Of a DNA stretch of 51,467 bases, positions 38,623 through 46,876 are shown in pieces. Source of the stretch: Bacillota bacterium. Lineage in GTDB: Bacteria > Bacillota > SHA-98 > UBA4971. A program made the position numbers and the translations under genes. The stretch is from positions 79,984-131,450 of the forward strand of contig JAAYXB010000010.1 in NCBI GenBank assembly GCA_012516125.1, given 5' to 3'. Within the stretch, counting starts at the first letter, position 1; the number at the start of each line of letters is the position of its first letter. The notes under the pieces were generated by a model. The model did not search any database, was not told the origin of the DNA, and saw only the letters and a list, made by a program, of their open reading frames with translations.

Positions 38623-41559
38623 TCAAACATTTGTTGCTGCAACCGCGCCGAGATCAAGCCAGTTGGGCCCGGCTTTGACGTCTACCTTCAGCGGCACGTC
38701 GAGGGTCACCGCCTCCTCCATCGTCTTCCTCGCCAGCGCCGCTACCTTGCCAAGCTCGCTTTCAGGCACCTCGAAGACTAGCTCGTCGTGGACCTGGAGG
38801 ATCATCTTGCTCGCAAGGCCGCGCCGTTCAAGCTCCCGGTGGACGTTCACCATGGCAAGCTTTATGATGTCCGCCGCGGTGCCCTGGATGGGCGTGTTCA
38901 TCGCGGTCCTTTCCGCGAACTTCCTGGCGGGCACGTTCTTGCTGTTAAGGTCCGGTAGGTAGCGGCGCCTGTTCAGGAGGGTGGTGACGTAGCCGTCTCG
39001 CCGCGCCGCCTCCACCACCTCGTCAAGGTACTTCTTCACCCCACGGTAGTGGCGGAAATACGCGTCTATGAAGCTGGCGGCTTCTTTCCTGGAGATCCCC
39101 ACTCCCTTCGCAAGGCCGAAGTCGCTGATACCATACACTATGCCGAAGTTCACCGCCTTGGCCCTGCTCCTCATCTCCGGGGTCACGTCGCGGATGTCCA
39201 CCCCGAAGACGGACGCAGCAGTGCGGGCATGGACGTCCTCGTCGCGCAGGAACGATTCCACGAGCGCCTCATCCCGCGAGAAGTGCGCCAGTACCCGGAG
39301 CTCGATCTGGGAGTAGTCTGCGCTCAGTATAAGACTATGCGCCTTGCCCGGAACAAACACCGCACGGATGCGGCGTCCCTCCTCCTTCCGGATGGGTATG
39401 TTCTGGAGGTTGGGATCGCTGCTGGACAGCCTGCCTGTCGCCGTCACGGTCTGGTTGAACGTCGTGTGGATGCGCCCGGTGGCGGGGTTTATGAGGGACG
39501 CCAGTGCGTCCGCGTACGTCCCTTTTAGCTTGGCAATCTCCCGATATTCCACGATCTTCGCGGCGATGTGGTGGTGCGACGAAAGCTCCTCCAGGACCTC
39601 GGCATCCGTGGAATAGCCGGTCTTTGTCTTCTTCACCGCAGGCAGGCCCAGCTTCTCGAAAAGGACGTGGCCGAGCTGCCTCGGAGAATTGATGTTGAAC
39701 TCCTCCCCGGCAAGCCGATAGATCTCCTGCTCGAGTTCGGCCATGCGCAGAGCCATATCGCGTGAAAGCCGGCGCAGCTCCTCCGGGTCTACCGCGACGC
39801 CCGTCATCTCCATGTCGGCAAGGACGGCAACCAGCGGCATCTCCACAGAGCAGAAGAGCTTTTGCATGCCGAAGTCCATGAGCTTTTTCGTGAGAGTCTC
39901 GCGAAGGCGCGGAAGCAGGACGAGGCCTCCGCAGACGGCGTCCCTCACAGCGTCGGCTTGCGCCTCGGCGATGGTCCTCGGGAGCCCGCCACGCCCCGCG
40001 CGCGAGAAGAGCGCGTCAACAGTCTGCACATCCTCCCCGAGCTGGTCGCGGATCACGTGCTCGAGGTCGCTCCTGCGCTCGGGATTGACGAGGTAGGCGC
40101 CGATCATGGTATCGAAGTAGAGGCCCGCAAGCTCGACGCCCCTCCTGCGCAGGTGAATCATCTTGGGTTTGGCATCGTGGCATACCTTGGAGATCCCGTC
40201 GTCCTCGAAGATGGGCCTGAGGATGTCGAAGACCGCCTTCTCCGCAAGGCCGGGCGCCCCCAGGTACGAGTGGGCGAAGGGCAGGTAGAACGCCCTGCCG
40301 TCGGGAATGGCGAATGCCATGCCGACGAGGCCCGAGCGCATCGAGTCGGGACCGTCAGCCACGATGTCGAACGTGAAGTCTTTCGCTGCCGCGAGGTCGC
40401 GCGCGAGCGCCCGGACGCCGTCGAGGTCTGCCACGGTCACGCACCGGCCTCTGCCCGCTGCTTCCCCCGCTCCCCCAGAGACAGCGCCCAGCCCCGCCGC
40501 CCCCTCGCAGGTCGCGTCGGCACCCACCTGGCGCGCTTCGCCCGGTCGCAGCTCCCCCTCGTCGAACAGGCTCCCCACGGAGGGCACGCCCTGCGCCGCC
40601 TTCGCCGTCGGCTTCGCGTTCGCCCTGGCCTCCGCCTCTGCCCCTGCCCCTGCCTCTGCTTCTACTTTCGCCTCGAGCGGCATTTTCGACTCAAGGCGCC
40701 TGAGGAGGCTGCGGAATTCGAGACGTCTGAAGAGCGCCGCCAGTTTCGCGTAGTCTGGCTCTTCCAGCCGGCACCTATTCAGATCGAACTCGATCGGGAC
40801 CTCCCGTTCTATCGTGGACAGCTTCTTTGAAAGCTCGGCCTGCTCCGCGTGCTGGCGGATGAGCTCGCGCGCCCGCGCGGGCTCGACCCTGTCGATCTCG
40901 CGGAGGATGTCCTCGATGCCTCCAATGGTCTGGATCAACTTCACCGCGGTCTTCTCACCGATGCCGGGCACCCCAGGGATGTTGTCGGACGCGTCGCCCG
41001 CAAGGCCCTTCAGGTCGGGCACCTGGCCGGGAGCGACGCCAAACCGCTCTTTCACCGCGGCCTCGTCGAACGTCTCCATTTCGCTGATGCCTTTCTTCGT
41101 TATCATGGCGCGGGTAAGCGGCGAGACAAGCTGGAGCGTGTCCCTGTCCCCCGTCACGATGAGGGACTCGTACCCCGCTTCCTCGGCCTTCTTCGTCACC
41201 GTCCCGATGATGTCGTCGGCCTCGTAGCCGTCGATCTCCAGGACGGGGGCGCGGAAGGCCTCCACAAGCTCCTTGATGAGGGGCATCTGGGACGCAAGCT
41301 CGTCGGGCATGCCTTTCCGGGTAGCCTTGTATCCGTCGTACTGGAGATGCCTGAAGGTGGGCGCCGCTTTGTCGAAGGCCACCGCGAGAAAGTCAGGCTT
41401 TTCCTCGTCGATGAGGCGGAATAGCATGTTGGCGAAGCCGTACACGGCGTTCGTGCGCTCCCCGCTCTTCGTGCTGAGGTCGGCCTGGATGGCGTAGAAC
41501 GCGCGGTTTGCGAGGCTGTTGCCGTCGATGATAACAAGCTTTTTCCGTGCCATCTTCAT
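38623..41559 (-). CDS. polA: DNA polymerase I
   Basis: This protein of about 978 residues has the full PolA layout. The 5'-nuclease (first 290 or so) begins KKLVIIDGNSLANRAFYAI and includes LKGLAGDASDNIPGVPGIG. Polymerase motifs are A (ADYSQIELRVLAHFS), B (RAKAVNFGIVYGISDFG) and C (LQVHDELVFEVPE). The middle 3'-5' exonuclease domain has lost acidic residues: the usual FDTET motif reads FDIVA, and the second motif lacks its Asp, so proofreading is probably absent, as in many PolA proteins of this kind. An Ala/Glu/Gly-rich linker of about 70 residues joins nuclease and exonuclease domains. I choose ATG 41559; the frame runs on to 41685. Confidence 0.95.
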   Translation of the reverse strand: MKMARKKLVIIDGNSLANRAFYAIQADLSTKSGERTNAVYGFANMLFRLIDEEKPDFLAVAFDKAAPTFRHLQYDGYKATRKGMPDELASQMPLIKELVEAFRAPVLEIDGYEADDIIGTVTKKAEEAGYESLIVTGDRDTLQLVSPLTRAMITKKGISEMETFDEAAVKERFGVAPGQVPDLKGLAGDASDNIPGVPGIGEKTAVKLIQTIGGIEDILREIDRVEPARARELIRQHAEQAELSKKLSTIEREVPIEFDLNRCRLEEPDYAKLAALFRRLEFRSLLRRLESKMPLEAKVEAEAGAGAEAEARANAKPTAKAAQGVPSVGSLFDEGELRPGEARQVGADATCEGAAGLGAVSGGAGEAAGRGRCVTVADLDGVRALARDLAAAKDFTFDIVADGPDSMRSGLVGMAFAIPDGRAFYLPFAHSYLGAPGLAEKAVFDILRPIFEDDGISKVCHDAKPKMIHLRRRGVELAGLYFDTMIGAYLVNPERRSDLEHVIRDQLGEDVQTVDALFSRAGRGGLPRTIAEAQADAVRDAVCGGLVLLPRLRETLTKKLMDFGMQKLFCSVEMPLVAVLADMEMTGVAVDPEELRRLSRDMALRMAELEQEIYRLAGEEFNINSPRQLGHVLFEKLGLPAVKKTKTGYSTDAEVLEELSSHHHIAAKIVEYREIAKLKGTYADALASLINPATGRIHTTFNQTVTATGRLSSSDPNLQNIPIRKEEGRRIRAVFVPGKAHSLILSADYSQIELRVLAHFSRDEALVESFLRDEDVHARTAASVFGVDIRDVTPEMRSRAKAVNFGIVYGISDFGLAKGVGISRKEAASFIDAYFRHYRGVKKYLDEVVEAARRDGYVTTLLNRRRYLPDLNSKNVPARKFAERTAMNTPIQGTAADIIKLAMVNVHRELERRGLASKMILQVHDELVFEVPESELGKVAALARKTMEEAVTLDVPLKVDVKAGPNWLDLGAVAATNV

Positions 41560-41829
41560 GCCCCCGCCCGGCCTGGACCGGCCTGGATTAGTATGCGCCC
41601 GCCATGCAAGCGTCATCAGTTTCTTCCTCATATGCCGCGAGATTCCTGCAGGAGAGCGGAGAAAACGGCACGGTTCGCCACGCAAAGACTAAAAAGACCG
41701 GCCCCGCCCCCTGTCCGTGGCTCTGGGGGTCAGCGCCGGTCGTTCCATACCGGTAGTCGGACGCCGGTCAGACCTGACTCATAGGGGGTCAGCACCCGAC
41801 CGGCAAATCGGGCAGCATCGTAGACGCAG
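41560..41829. other. Region upstream of polA
   Basis: No gene is supported. The polA frame stays open to 41685 without family similarity. Between 41740 and 41815 several CCGGT/ACCGG motifs could pair into weak hairpins. I found no clear polA promoter. Confidence 0.4.
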
Positions 41830-41955
41830 CTAAGTGAGGGTGCGTTAGTTCTCGCCCCTTTTCCAGTAGTTGCCGGGCTGCCGGTGTTGCACTCTCTCTT
41901 TGAGTCACCGGCAACCTCTCCCAAAAGTCGAGAGCATTCCTGCACCCCCACTTAG
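41830..41955. repeat. Nested-palindrome intergenic element, copy C (short form)
   Basis: This is the clearest short copy. The terminal inverted repeats are CTAAGTGAGGGTGCG (41830-41844) and TGCACCCCCACTTAG (41941-41955). The central hairpin is GCCGGTG (41880-41886) with CACCGGC (41906-41912) and a 19-base loop; the right arm has CTCCC/GGGAG-like CTCTCCC...GAGAG. The TAA stop codon of the SLH gene (41952-41954) is part of the right terminal repeat. The 37 bases 41880-41916 are identical to 49033-49069 in copy F. Confidence 0.88.
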
Positions 41956-43259
41956 AGGTTCAGGAGCTTGGCAAGCAGGTACTGCGCCACCTCGATCTCG
42001 CCATAGGTTTTCGCAAGCTTCCAGTCCTGGTTGAGGACGGCCGTAATGAGGTCCGATGATATGCCAAGCTCTGCCGAGAGCGCGTCGGCGAGCCGCTTTT
42101 TCGCGAGATCCCCAAGCTCGGTCCAGTTCTGGTTGACCAGGCTCGTCGCCTCCTCTTCGGTGAGGCCGCGCTCAGTAAGCCGCTCGATGAGCCTGGGTTG
42201 CAGGCCTTCCTTAACCGAGTTCCAATCGCCGCGCGCCAGCGCCTCCACATCCGATGGGGTGAGCGTACCCTTCGAGAGGATGCTCACCTTGGCTGTCACG
42301 TCATCCTTTGTGACGAGGCCGCGCGCCTTAATGAACTTGGGTTCGCCCGTCGCGTCGGCCACCACGTAGACGTCGTCGCCGCGCAGGAGCTTGTCCAGGC
42401 TGGTGGCAACGCTGTTCCTGTAGATCTGGGTGTCCAGGCCGCAAGTCACAGTTTGCTCGGTGTTCCCGGGCGTGGTCACCGTGAGCGTGCCTTCGCGCGT
42501 GTCCACGCGAGCCAGTTTGCCCTCGGTGATTCTGAGGTCGATGAGGGACTTCACCATCCACGCCGTCTCAGCCCTCGTGGTGGCGGCGTTAGGCTCGAAG
42601 ACCACGCCGAAGTGGACAGGAAGGATACCGAGAGCGTGCGCGGTCTCAACAGCCCGGAACGCCCAGTGGTCGGGTGCGACATCGGTAAAGCTGGGCTCGG
42701 GCTGCTGCAGCGAGTCCATCTTGTCGGCGAGTTTCACGACGCGCACGAGCATCGTCACCATCTCCGCGCGCGTGATGTGCCTCTCCGGCTTGAACGTGCC
42801 GTCGGGGTAGCCCGAGACGATCCCGGCTTCGGTGAGGGCTGTAATGTAGGCTTTCGCCCAGTTGTTCTTGATGTCGCGGAACCTGGGCTCGCCCGTGGGA
42901 CGTATGGCGAAAGCCCTCGCCACCATCTTCGCGAACTCCGCGCGCGTGACGGGGTTCTCGGGCTTGAATGTCCCGTCAGGGTAGCCCGCGATTATCCCCT
43001 CGTCCACGAGGGATGCGATGGCGTCCTGTGCCCACGAAAGCTCGATGTCCTTCAGGCGGGCAGATGCGCCCGCGACAGGCGCCGGCGCGGGCGCTGCGGC
43101 CTCCGTAAGCGCCGGAAGCAGCGGGAGCGTCACAAGTGCCAGCGCGAGCGCCGCGAGCAGCCCGACCACAAACGACGCCTGCGCATCCCCGCCCTGAGCT
43201 AGCCTCCCGCGATTCGCACCGCCGCGTCTCACAACGAATCCGTGCTGAGCGTCTTTCAA
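41952..43259 (-). CDS. Secreted protein with three SLH domains
   Basis: This 435-residue protein has an N-terminal membrane/signal segment (about 29-55), then three S-layer homology domains: SWAQDAIASLVDEGIIAGYP, NWAKAYITALTEAGIVSGYP and HWAFRAVETAHALGILPV. SLH domains bind pyruvylated secondary cell wall polymer or, in diderm Firmicutes, link peptidoglycan to the outer membrane. The C-terminal half holds a small beta domain (near 245-320) and helical repeats of unknown function, with no barrel. TTG start at 43259 has GGAGGGG eight bases upstream. The stop codon lies in repeat copy C, and copy E lies upstream. Confidence 0.9.
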   Translation of the reverse strand: MKDAQHGFVVRRGGANRGRLAQGGDAQASFVVGLLAALALALVTLPLLPALTEAAAPAPAPVAGASARLKDIELSWAQDAIASLVDEGIIAGYPDGTFKPENPVTRAEFAKMVARAFAIRPTGEPRFRDIKNNWAKAYITALTEAGIVSGYPDGTFKPERHITRAEMVTMLVRVVKLADKMDSLQQPEPSFTDVAPDHWAFRAVETAHALGILPVHFGVVFEPNAATTRAETAWMVKSLIDLRITEGKLARVDTREGTLTVTTPGNTEQTVTCGLDTQIYRNSVATSLDKLLRGDDVYVVADATGEPKFIKARGLVTKDDVTAKVSILSKGTLTPSDVEALARGDWNSVKEGLQPRLIERLTERGLTEEEATSLVNQNWTELGDLAKKRLADALSAELGISSDLITAVLNQDWKLAKTYGEIEVAQYLLAKLLNL

Positions 43260-43324
43260 GGATGAGTCCCCTCCTCATATCGATAGTCCCAGGAATAGCC
43301 CTATCAAAACCCCTGAGGATTACC

Positions 43325-43443
43325 CTAAGTGAGGGTGCGTTAATCGGGTGCGTTAGTCCTTGTGCCTTTGCCAATAGTTGCCGGGTTGCCAGTGTTGAAC
43401 TTTCCCCTTGAGTCACCAGCTAAACCGTGTGCCCCCAAGCCAG
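43325..43443. repeat. Nested-palindrome intergenic element, copy E (partly decayed)
   Basis: The left end CTAAGTGAGGGTGCG (43325-43339) is intact and followed by a duplicated GGGTGCGTTA. The core (GGTTGCCAGTG, then GAGTCACCAGC) has mutated so that the stem no longer pairs well. The right end is a degenerate GTGTGCCCCCAAGC. It lies 66 bases before the start of the SLH gene, so that gene has a copy on each side. Confidence 0.7.
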
Positions 43444-43774
43444 GGGTTAGGCTCGTGTCGCCCGGCGCCGCCGCCAGCCTCACGTGCGCCTTTGGAGTGC
43501 TCTCTTGGGGCCGGCAGCCTGGATGGGCGCTGATCCCATTATCCTGCTACAGGTGCAGATTCAACGCAGCCCGCGTCATACCTTTATGTAATTGATGGAC
43601 CTTTCGGGAGTTTGCGGCGTTTCCGGCGAACGTTGGCCTTACTGGGTTGGATCGGAGATCCTGCCAACGCACGCCTGGTCCCTCGACTGGGTGCAGGATT
43701 GCCTGGGATCGCAGAATGCCCGAGACGGCGGAATGAGGAGACAAACACCGGTGGTAACCCAGGTGTGACCTGGT
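43444..43774. other. Intergenic region downstream of the L,D-transpeptidase gene
   Basis: No gene is supported on either strand. I see no strong hairpin near the transpeptidase stop apart from a short palindrome CTACTCGAGTAG at about 43774-43785 that spans the stop codon itself. Confidence 0.45.
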
Positions 43775-45622
43775 CTACTCGAGTAGAAACTGCACGGCGA
43801 GCGTCCGCGTCCAGCGGACCTGGGATCCGTCGTCCTCGCGGGCCCTTTGGCCCTCCTGGGCCGCCGGCCCCGGCTCCGGCTCTCCCCGCTCGCTCCATAT
43901 AAGCGCGGGCTCACCTTCGTCTGTCTGCACAAGACCAGGGTTGAGCGTGACGAGCGGCGCATCGGGGTCGTCCGGGCCCAACTCGGATGCCGCCGCAAGG
44001 TCCTGCTCCTCCGCTGGGGCAATCTCACGTAGAGGTGGCCGGCCCGGGGGTCCGGGTACACGCTCCACCGTCGCTGCCGGCGCAGGTGCCGGCGCAGGTG
44101 CAGGTGCAGGTGCAGGTGCGGGCACGGGCATGGGTACAGGCGTATCCGCGGGCGGAGCTACAGGCGCCGGCGCAGGCGTGGGTGCGGACGGGGGTGTGGA
44201 CGGGGGCGCGGTTGCAGCTCCGGGAACGGGTGTAAGTACGGACTCCGGCACCGTCACTGGTGGTGGCACCGGGGCCGGAGCTGCAGCTGGGCCTAGAGCT
44301 GGAGCTGGAGCTGGAGCTGGAGCAGCTGGCGGCGATGGTACCGCCTTTTCGGCCCGCACCTCCTGCGCGGTCGGAGCCGGACGCGTCGAGATTGCGAGCC
44401 TAAGGGCTTGCGGATCCCAGTTGATGAGCACTGTAAGGAAGATCCGTTGTAGATCATCAAGAGGCACATGGGCCCTGCCGGCCACGACGACGCAGCGCAC
44501 GGGCACCCCGCCGACGATGGCCAGGCGGCGCGCCTGGTCCCAGTGGACGTAGCATTTCAACGCATCGGCGACGGGACGCACGGCCACCAGCACGTTCCCC
44601 GCAGCGTCAATTCGCACCGCGTCCGCCGGGAGGGGGCAGCCGTCCACCTCGACGCGAGGCTTCCACGGCACAGGCTCCGGCCTGCCGCTGGCAGCCGCCA
44701 CGATTGCTCCGAGAGCGTCTTCGTCCACGTCGGGCGCGGGCCACGGCAGTGCCGCCTCCAGCGCCGCGACGGCAGCTTCAAGAGTGTTGACGCCACGCTC
44801 GTAGATGTCCCTGTAGACCGTGATGCGTGCCCCGAGAAACCCTGGCCGCCCGTCCCCCGGGCGGACCTCGATGGTCCGGTACACGAACTCGACCTGCGTC
44901 CCGACGGGCACGATGTCGTAGAGTTCCCTCGCGTCCTCGTCGCGCATCCGGATGCAGCCCAGGCTAACCGCCTTGCCGATGGATGCAGGGTTGTTGGTCC
45001 CGTGAATGCCGTACCCGGGCCAGCTCAAGCCCATCCACCGCGACCCGACCGGGTTGTCGGGCCCCGGCGGCACGGGTGGACGGCCGTCGGGCGGGAACCA
45101 GGTGGGGTTCTTCGCTTTGTGAACGATGGTACACGTCCCGATACGGCTCGGCGAAACGGCTTTTCCCACGGCTATAGGGTACTCTTTCACCAACTCATCG
45201 CTGCGGAAGAGGGAGAGGCGATACGCCGGGATGTTGATCACTATCCTGTAGTCTCCTTGGCCCGTTCCATGTCGTCCGCCAGGCACAGCGCCTATCCCGG
45301 CAGCCTGGCCCTGCAGCGCGCGTGCGGCCTCCGCGTCGTCGCTGCCGATGCCGCTGTCGACGCCGACGCCGCTAGAGATCTGCGCCGAGTCCAAGGTCGA
45401 ACCCGGAGTCTTGGCTGCTGCCGAGACCGAGGCAGAGTCGGAGGCCAAGACCGAGACCGAAACCGATACTGGGACCGGGACCGAGACCGGGAGCGGGACC
45501 GGGAGCGGGACCGGAACCGCGACCGAGGCCCGCGACCCGGAAAATCCAACTTCCTGAAAGAACACAAAAGGCGCGATGCCGAGCGCCACACACAGCCACA
45601 GCACACATGTTCTCCGACGCAC
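43775..45622 (-). CDS. L,D-transpeptidase (YkuD) with repeat-rich linkers and a copper-amine-oxidase-like domain
   Basis: This 615-residue secreted protein has a signal peptide (VLWLCVALGIAPFVFF), then a Val/Pro/Ser dipeptide tract (about 35-65). The YkuD catalytic domain spans about 125-260, with HGTNNPASIGKAVSLGCIRM carrying the catalytic His and Cys. It forms or exchanges L,D cross-links in peptidoglycan. A domain like the N-terminal copper-amine-oxidase fold (AVRPVADALKCYVHWDQARR) follows near 345-420. A long Pro/Ala/Val tract (about 430-545) comes next, then a short tail. GTG at 45622 follows AGGAGGG. The low-complexity parts are encoded by GGTGCA/GGAGCT-type hexamer repeats. Confidence 0.9.
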   Translation of the reverse strand: MRRRTCVLWLCVALGIAPFVFFQEVGFSGSRASVAVPVPLPVPLPVSVPVPVSVSVSVLASDSASVSAAAKTPGSTLDSAQISSGVGVDSGIGSDDAEAARALQGQAAGIGAVPGGRHGTGQGDYRIVINIPAYRLSLFRSDELVKEYPIAVGKAVSPSRIGTCTIVHKAKNPTWFPPDGRPPVPPGPDNPVGSRWMGLSWPGYGIHGTNNPASIGKAVSLGCIRMRDEDARELYDIVPVGTQVEFVYRTIEVRPGDGRPGFLGARITVYRDIYERGVNTLEAAVAALEAALPWPAPDVDEDALGAIVAAASGRPEPVPWKPRVEVDGCPLPADAVRIDAAGNVLVAVRPVADALKCYVHWDQARRLAIVGGVPVRCVVVAGRAHVPLDDLQRIFLTVLINWDPQALRLAISTRPAPTAQEVRAEKAVPSPPAAPAPAPAPALGPAAAPAPVPPPVTVPESVLTPVPGAATAPPSTPPSAPTPAPAPVAPPADTPVPMPVPAPAPAPAPAPAPAPAATVERVPGPPGRPPLREIAPAEEQDLAAASELGPDDPDAPLVTLNPGLVQTDEGEPALIWSERGEPEPGPAAQEGQRAREDDGSQVRWTRTLAVQFLLE

Positions 45623-45796
45623 TCAGGGGGTCCCTCCTGCTCCACCCAACCCGCCGCCACAGGTAACTCGTCGCCGCTGTTACCGGCAACAGTATATTCA
45701 GGAGGCCGCGCACGTAGACCGCGCGACTGTGGCGAGGCGGGCCGCAAGCCAGGAGGTATCGGTCAGGACAGCGGACGAGGGCACCCAGACAGCTCG

Positions 45797-45827
45797 AAGG
45801 CCCGGCCTTGCGGCGAGGCCGGGCCTT
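45797..45827. terminator. Hairpin downstream of the M42 operon
   Basis: A perfect 12-bp stem, AAGGCCCGGCCT (45797-45808) with AGGCCGGGCCTT (45816-45827), has a seven-base loop. It lies 33 bases after the last M42 stop on the minus strand and before the transpeptidase start region. No T-run follows on the minus strand, so it is a probable rather than certain terminator. Confidence 0.6.
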
Positions 45828-45859
45828 AATGTAGCATGGTGCAGCGGAAGGCCGCGGAA

Positions 45860-46876
45860 CTAGAGTACCTTCTCGCCCAGCGGCTTCTCAAGCAGCGCCA
45901 CGATGAGCTTGACGGCGTTCTCGATATCGTCAATATCCGCCATTTCCGACGGGGTGTGCAAGTACCTGGTAGGGATAGAGATCGCCCCAGAAGGGACGCC
46001 CTCCCTCGTGAGATGGATCGGCCCCGTGTCGGTGCCGCCGTGCTCCAGCACCTCCAGCTGGTATGGGATCCCCTTCTCCTTCGCCGTCTCCACCATCAAC
46101 TGGCGGACGCGCGGGTGGGCTATCACAGACGAGTCCTTCACCTTGATGGCGGGCCCCTTGCCGAGGCTGACCGCCATCGGGTGCGCCTCCGGCGTGTCGC
46201 CGGTCCCCGTCACGTCCACCGCTATGCCGATGTCTGGATTGACGCCGTACGCCGCGGTCTTGGCCCCGCGCGTACCAAGCTCCTCTTGCACCGAAAAGAC
46301 TACGTACACCTGGTTCGGTATGTCCCGCCCCTTGAGCTCCTTCAGCACCTGGACGAGCACGGCGCACCCTGAGCGGTCATCGAGGGATTTCGCGATGATG
46401 CGACCGCCGCCGTCCACGCGTGCGTCTCGCTGGAAGCCCGCGATGTCGCCGACGGAAACTTTCTCCTTCGCGGACTTCTCGTCAGTCGCGCCGATGTCGA
46501 TGAACATCTTCCCAAGCTTCAGGTCCTTGATGTCATCGAGTTTCTCGGTGCCGAACGTCCCCACGGTGCCGTTCTCGAACACGACCCTCTCGCCGAGAAG
46601 CACGTAGGGTGAGACCCCTCCGATGTTCGAGAACCTCACAAACCCCTTCTCGTCGATGTGGGTCGCGATGACCCCGATCTCGTCCATGTGCGCCGCGAGC
46701 AGCACGCGCGGGCCTGCGCCTGCTGCCTTTCGGACCACGATGAGGTTCCCGAGCGCGTCCACCTTGACCTCGTCGGCGAACCCCTCCACCTCCTTGCGGA
46801 GGATCTCCCGCACGGGACCCTCGTTGCCCGACGGGCCATACGCCTCAAGCAGCTTCTTCAGAAGTTCCTTCAACAC
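45860..46876 (-). CDS. M42 family aminopeptidase, copy 1 (third in operon)
   Basis: This 338-residue protein is a dinuclear-metal M42 glutamyl aminopeptidase/cellulase-M-like enzyme. Metal ligands and catalytic residues are in LLAAHMDEIGVIA, DDRSGCAVLV, QEELGTRGA (catalytic Glu), and HGGTDTGPIHL. M42 enzymes form large tetrahedral complexes that trim peptides in the cytoplasm. Its GTG overlaps the end of the preceding paralogue by seven bases. It is the last of three tandem paralogues, each sharing motif order but clearly diverged in sequence. Confidence 0.92.
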   Translation of the reverse strand: MLKELLKKLLEAYGPSGNEGPVREILRKEVEGFADEVKVDALGNLIVVRKAAGAGPRVLLAAHMDEIGVIATHIDEKGFVRFSNIGGVSPYVLLGERVVFENGTVGTFGTEKLDDIKDLKLGKMFIDIGATDEKSAKEKVSVGDIAGFQRDARVDGGGRIIAKSLDDRSGCAVLVQVLKELKGRDIPNQVYVVFSVQEELGTRGAKTAAYGVNPDIGIAVDVTGTGDTPEAHPMAVSLGKGPAIKVKDSSVIAHPRVRQLMVETAKEKGIPYQLEVLEHGGTDTGPIHLTREGVPSGAISIPTRYLHTPSEMADIDDIENAVKLIVALLEKPLGEKVL

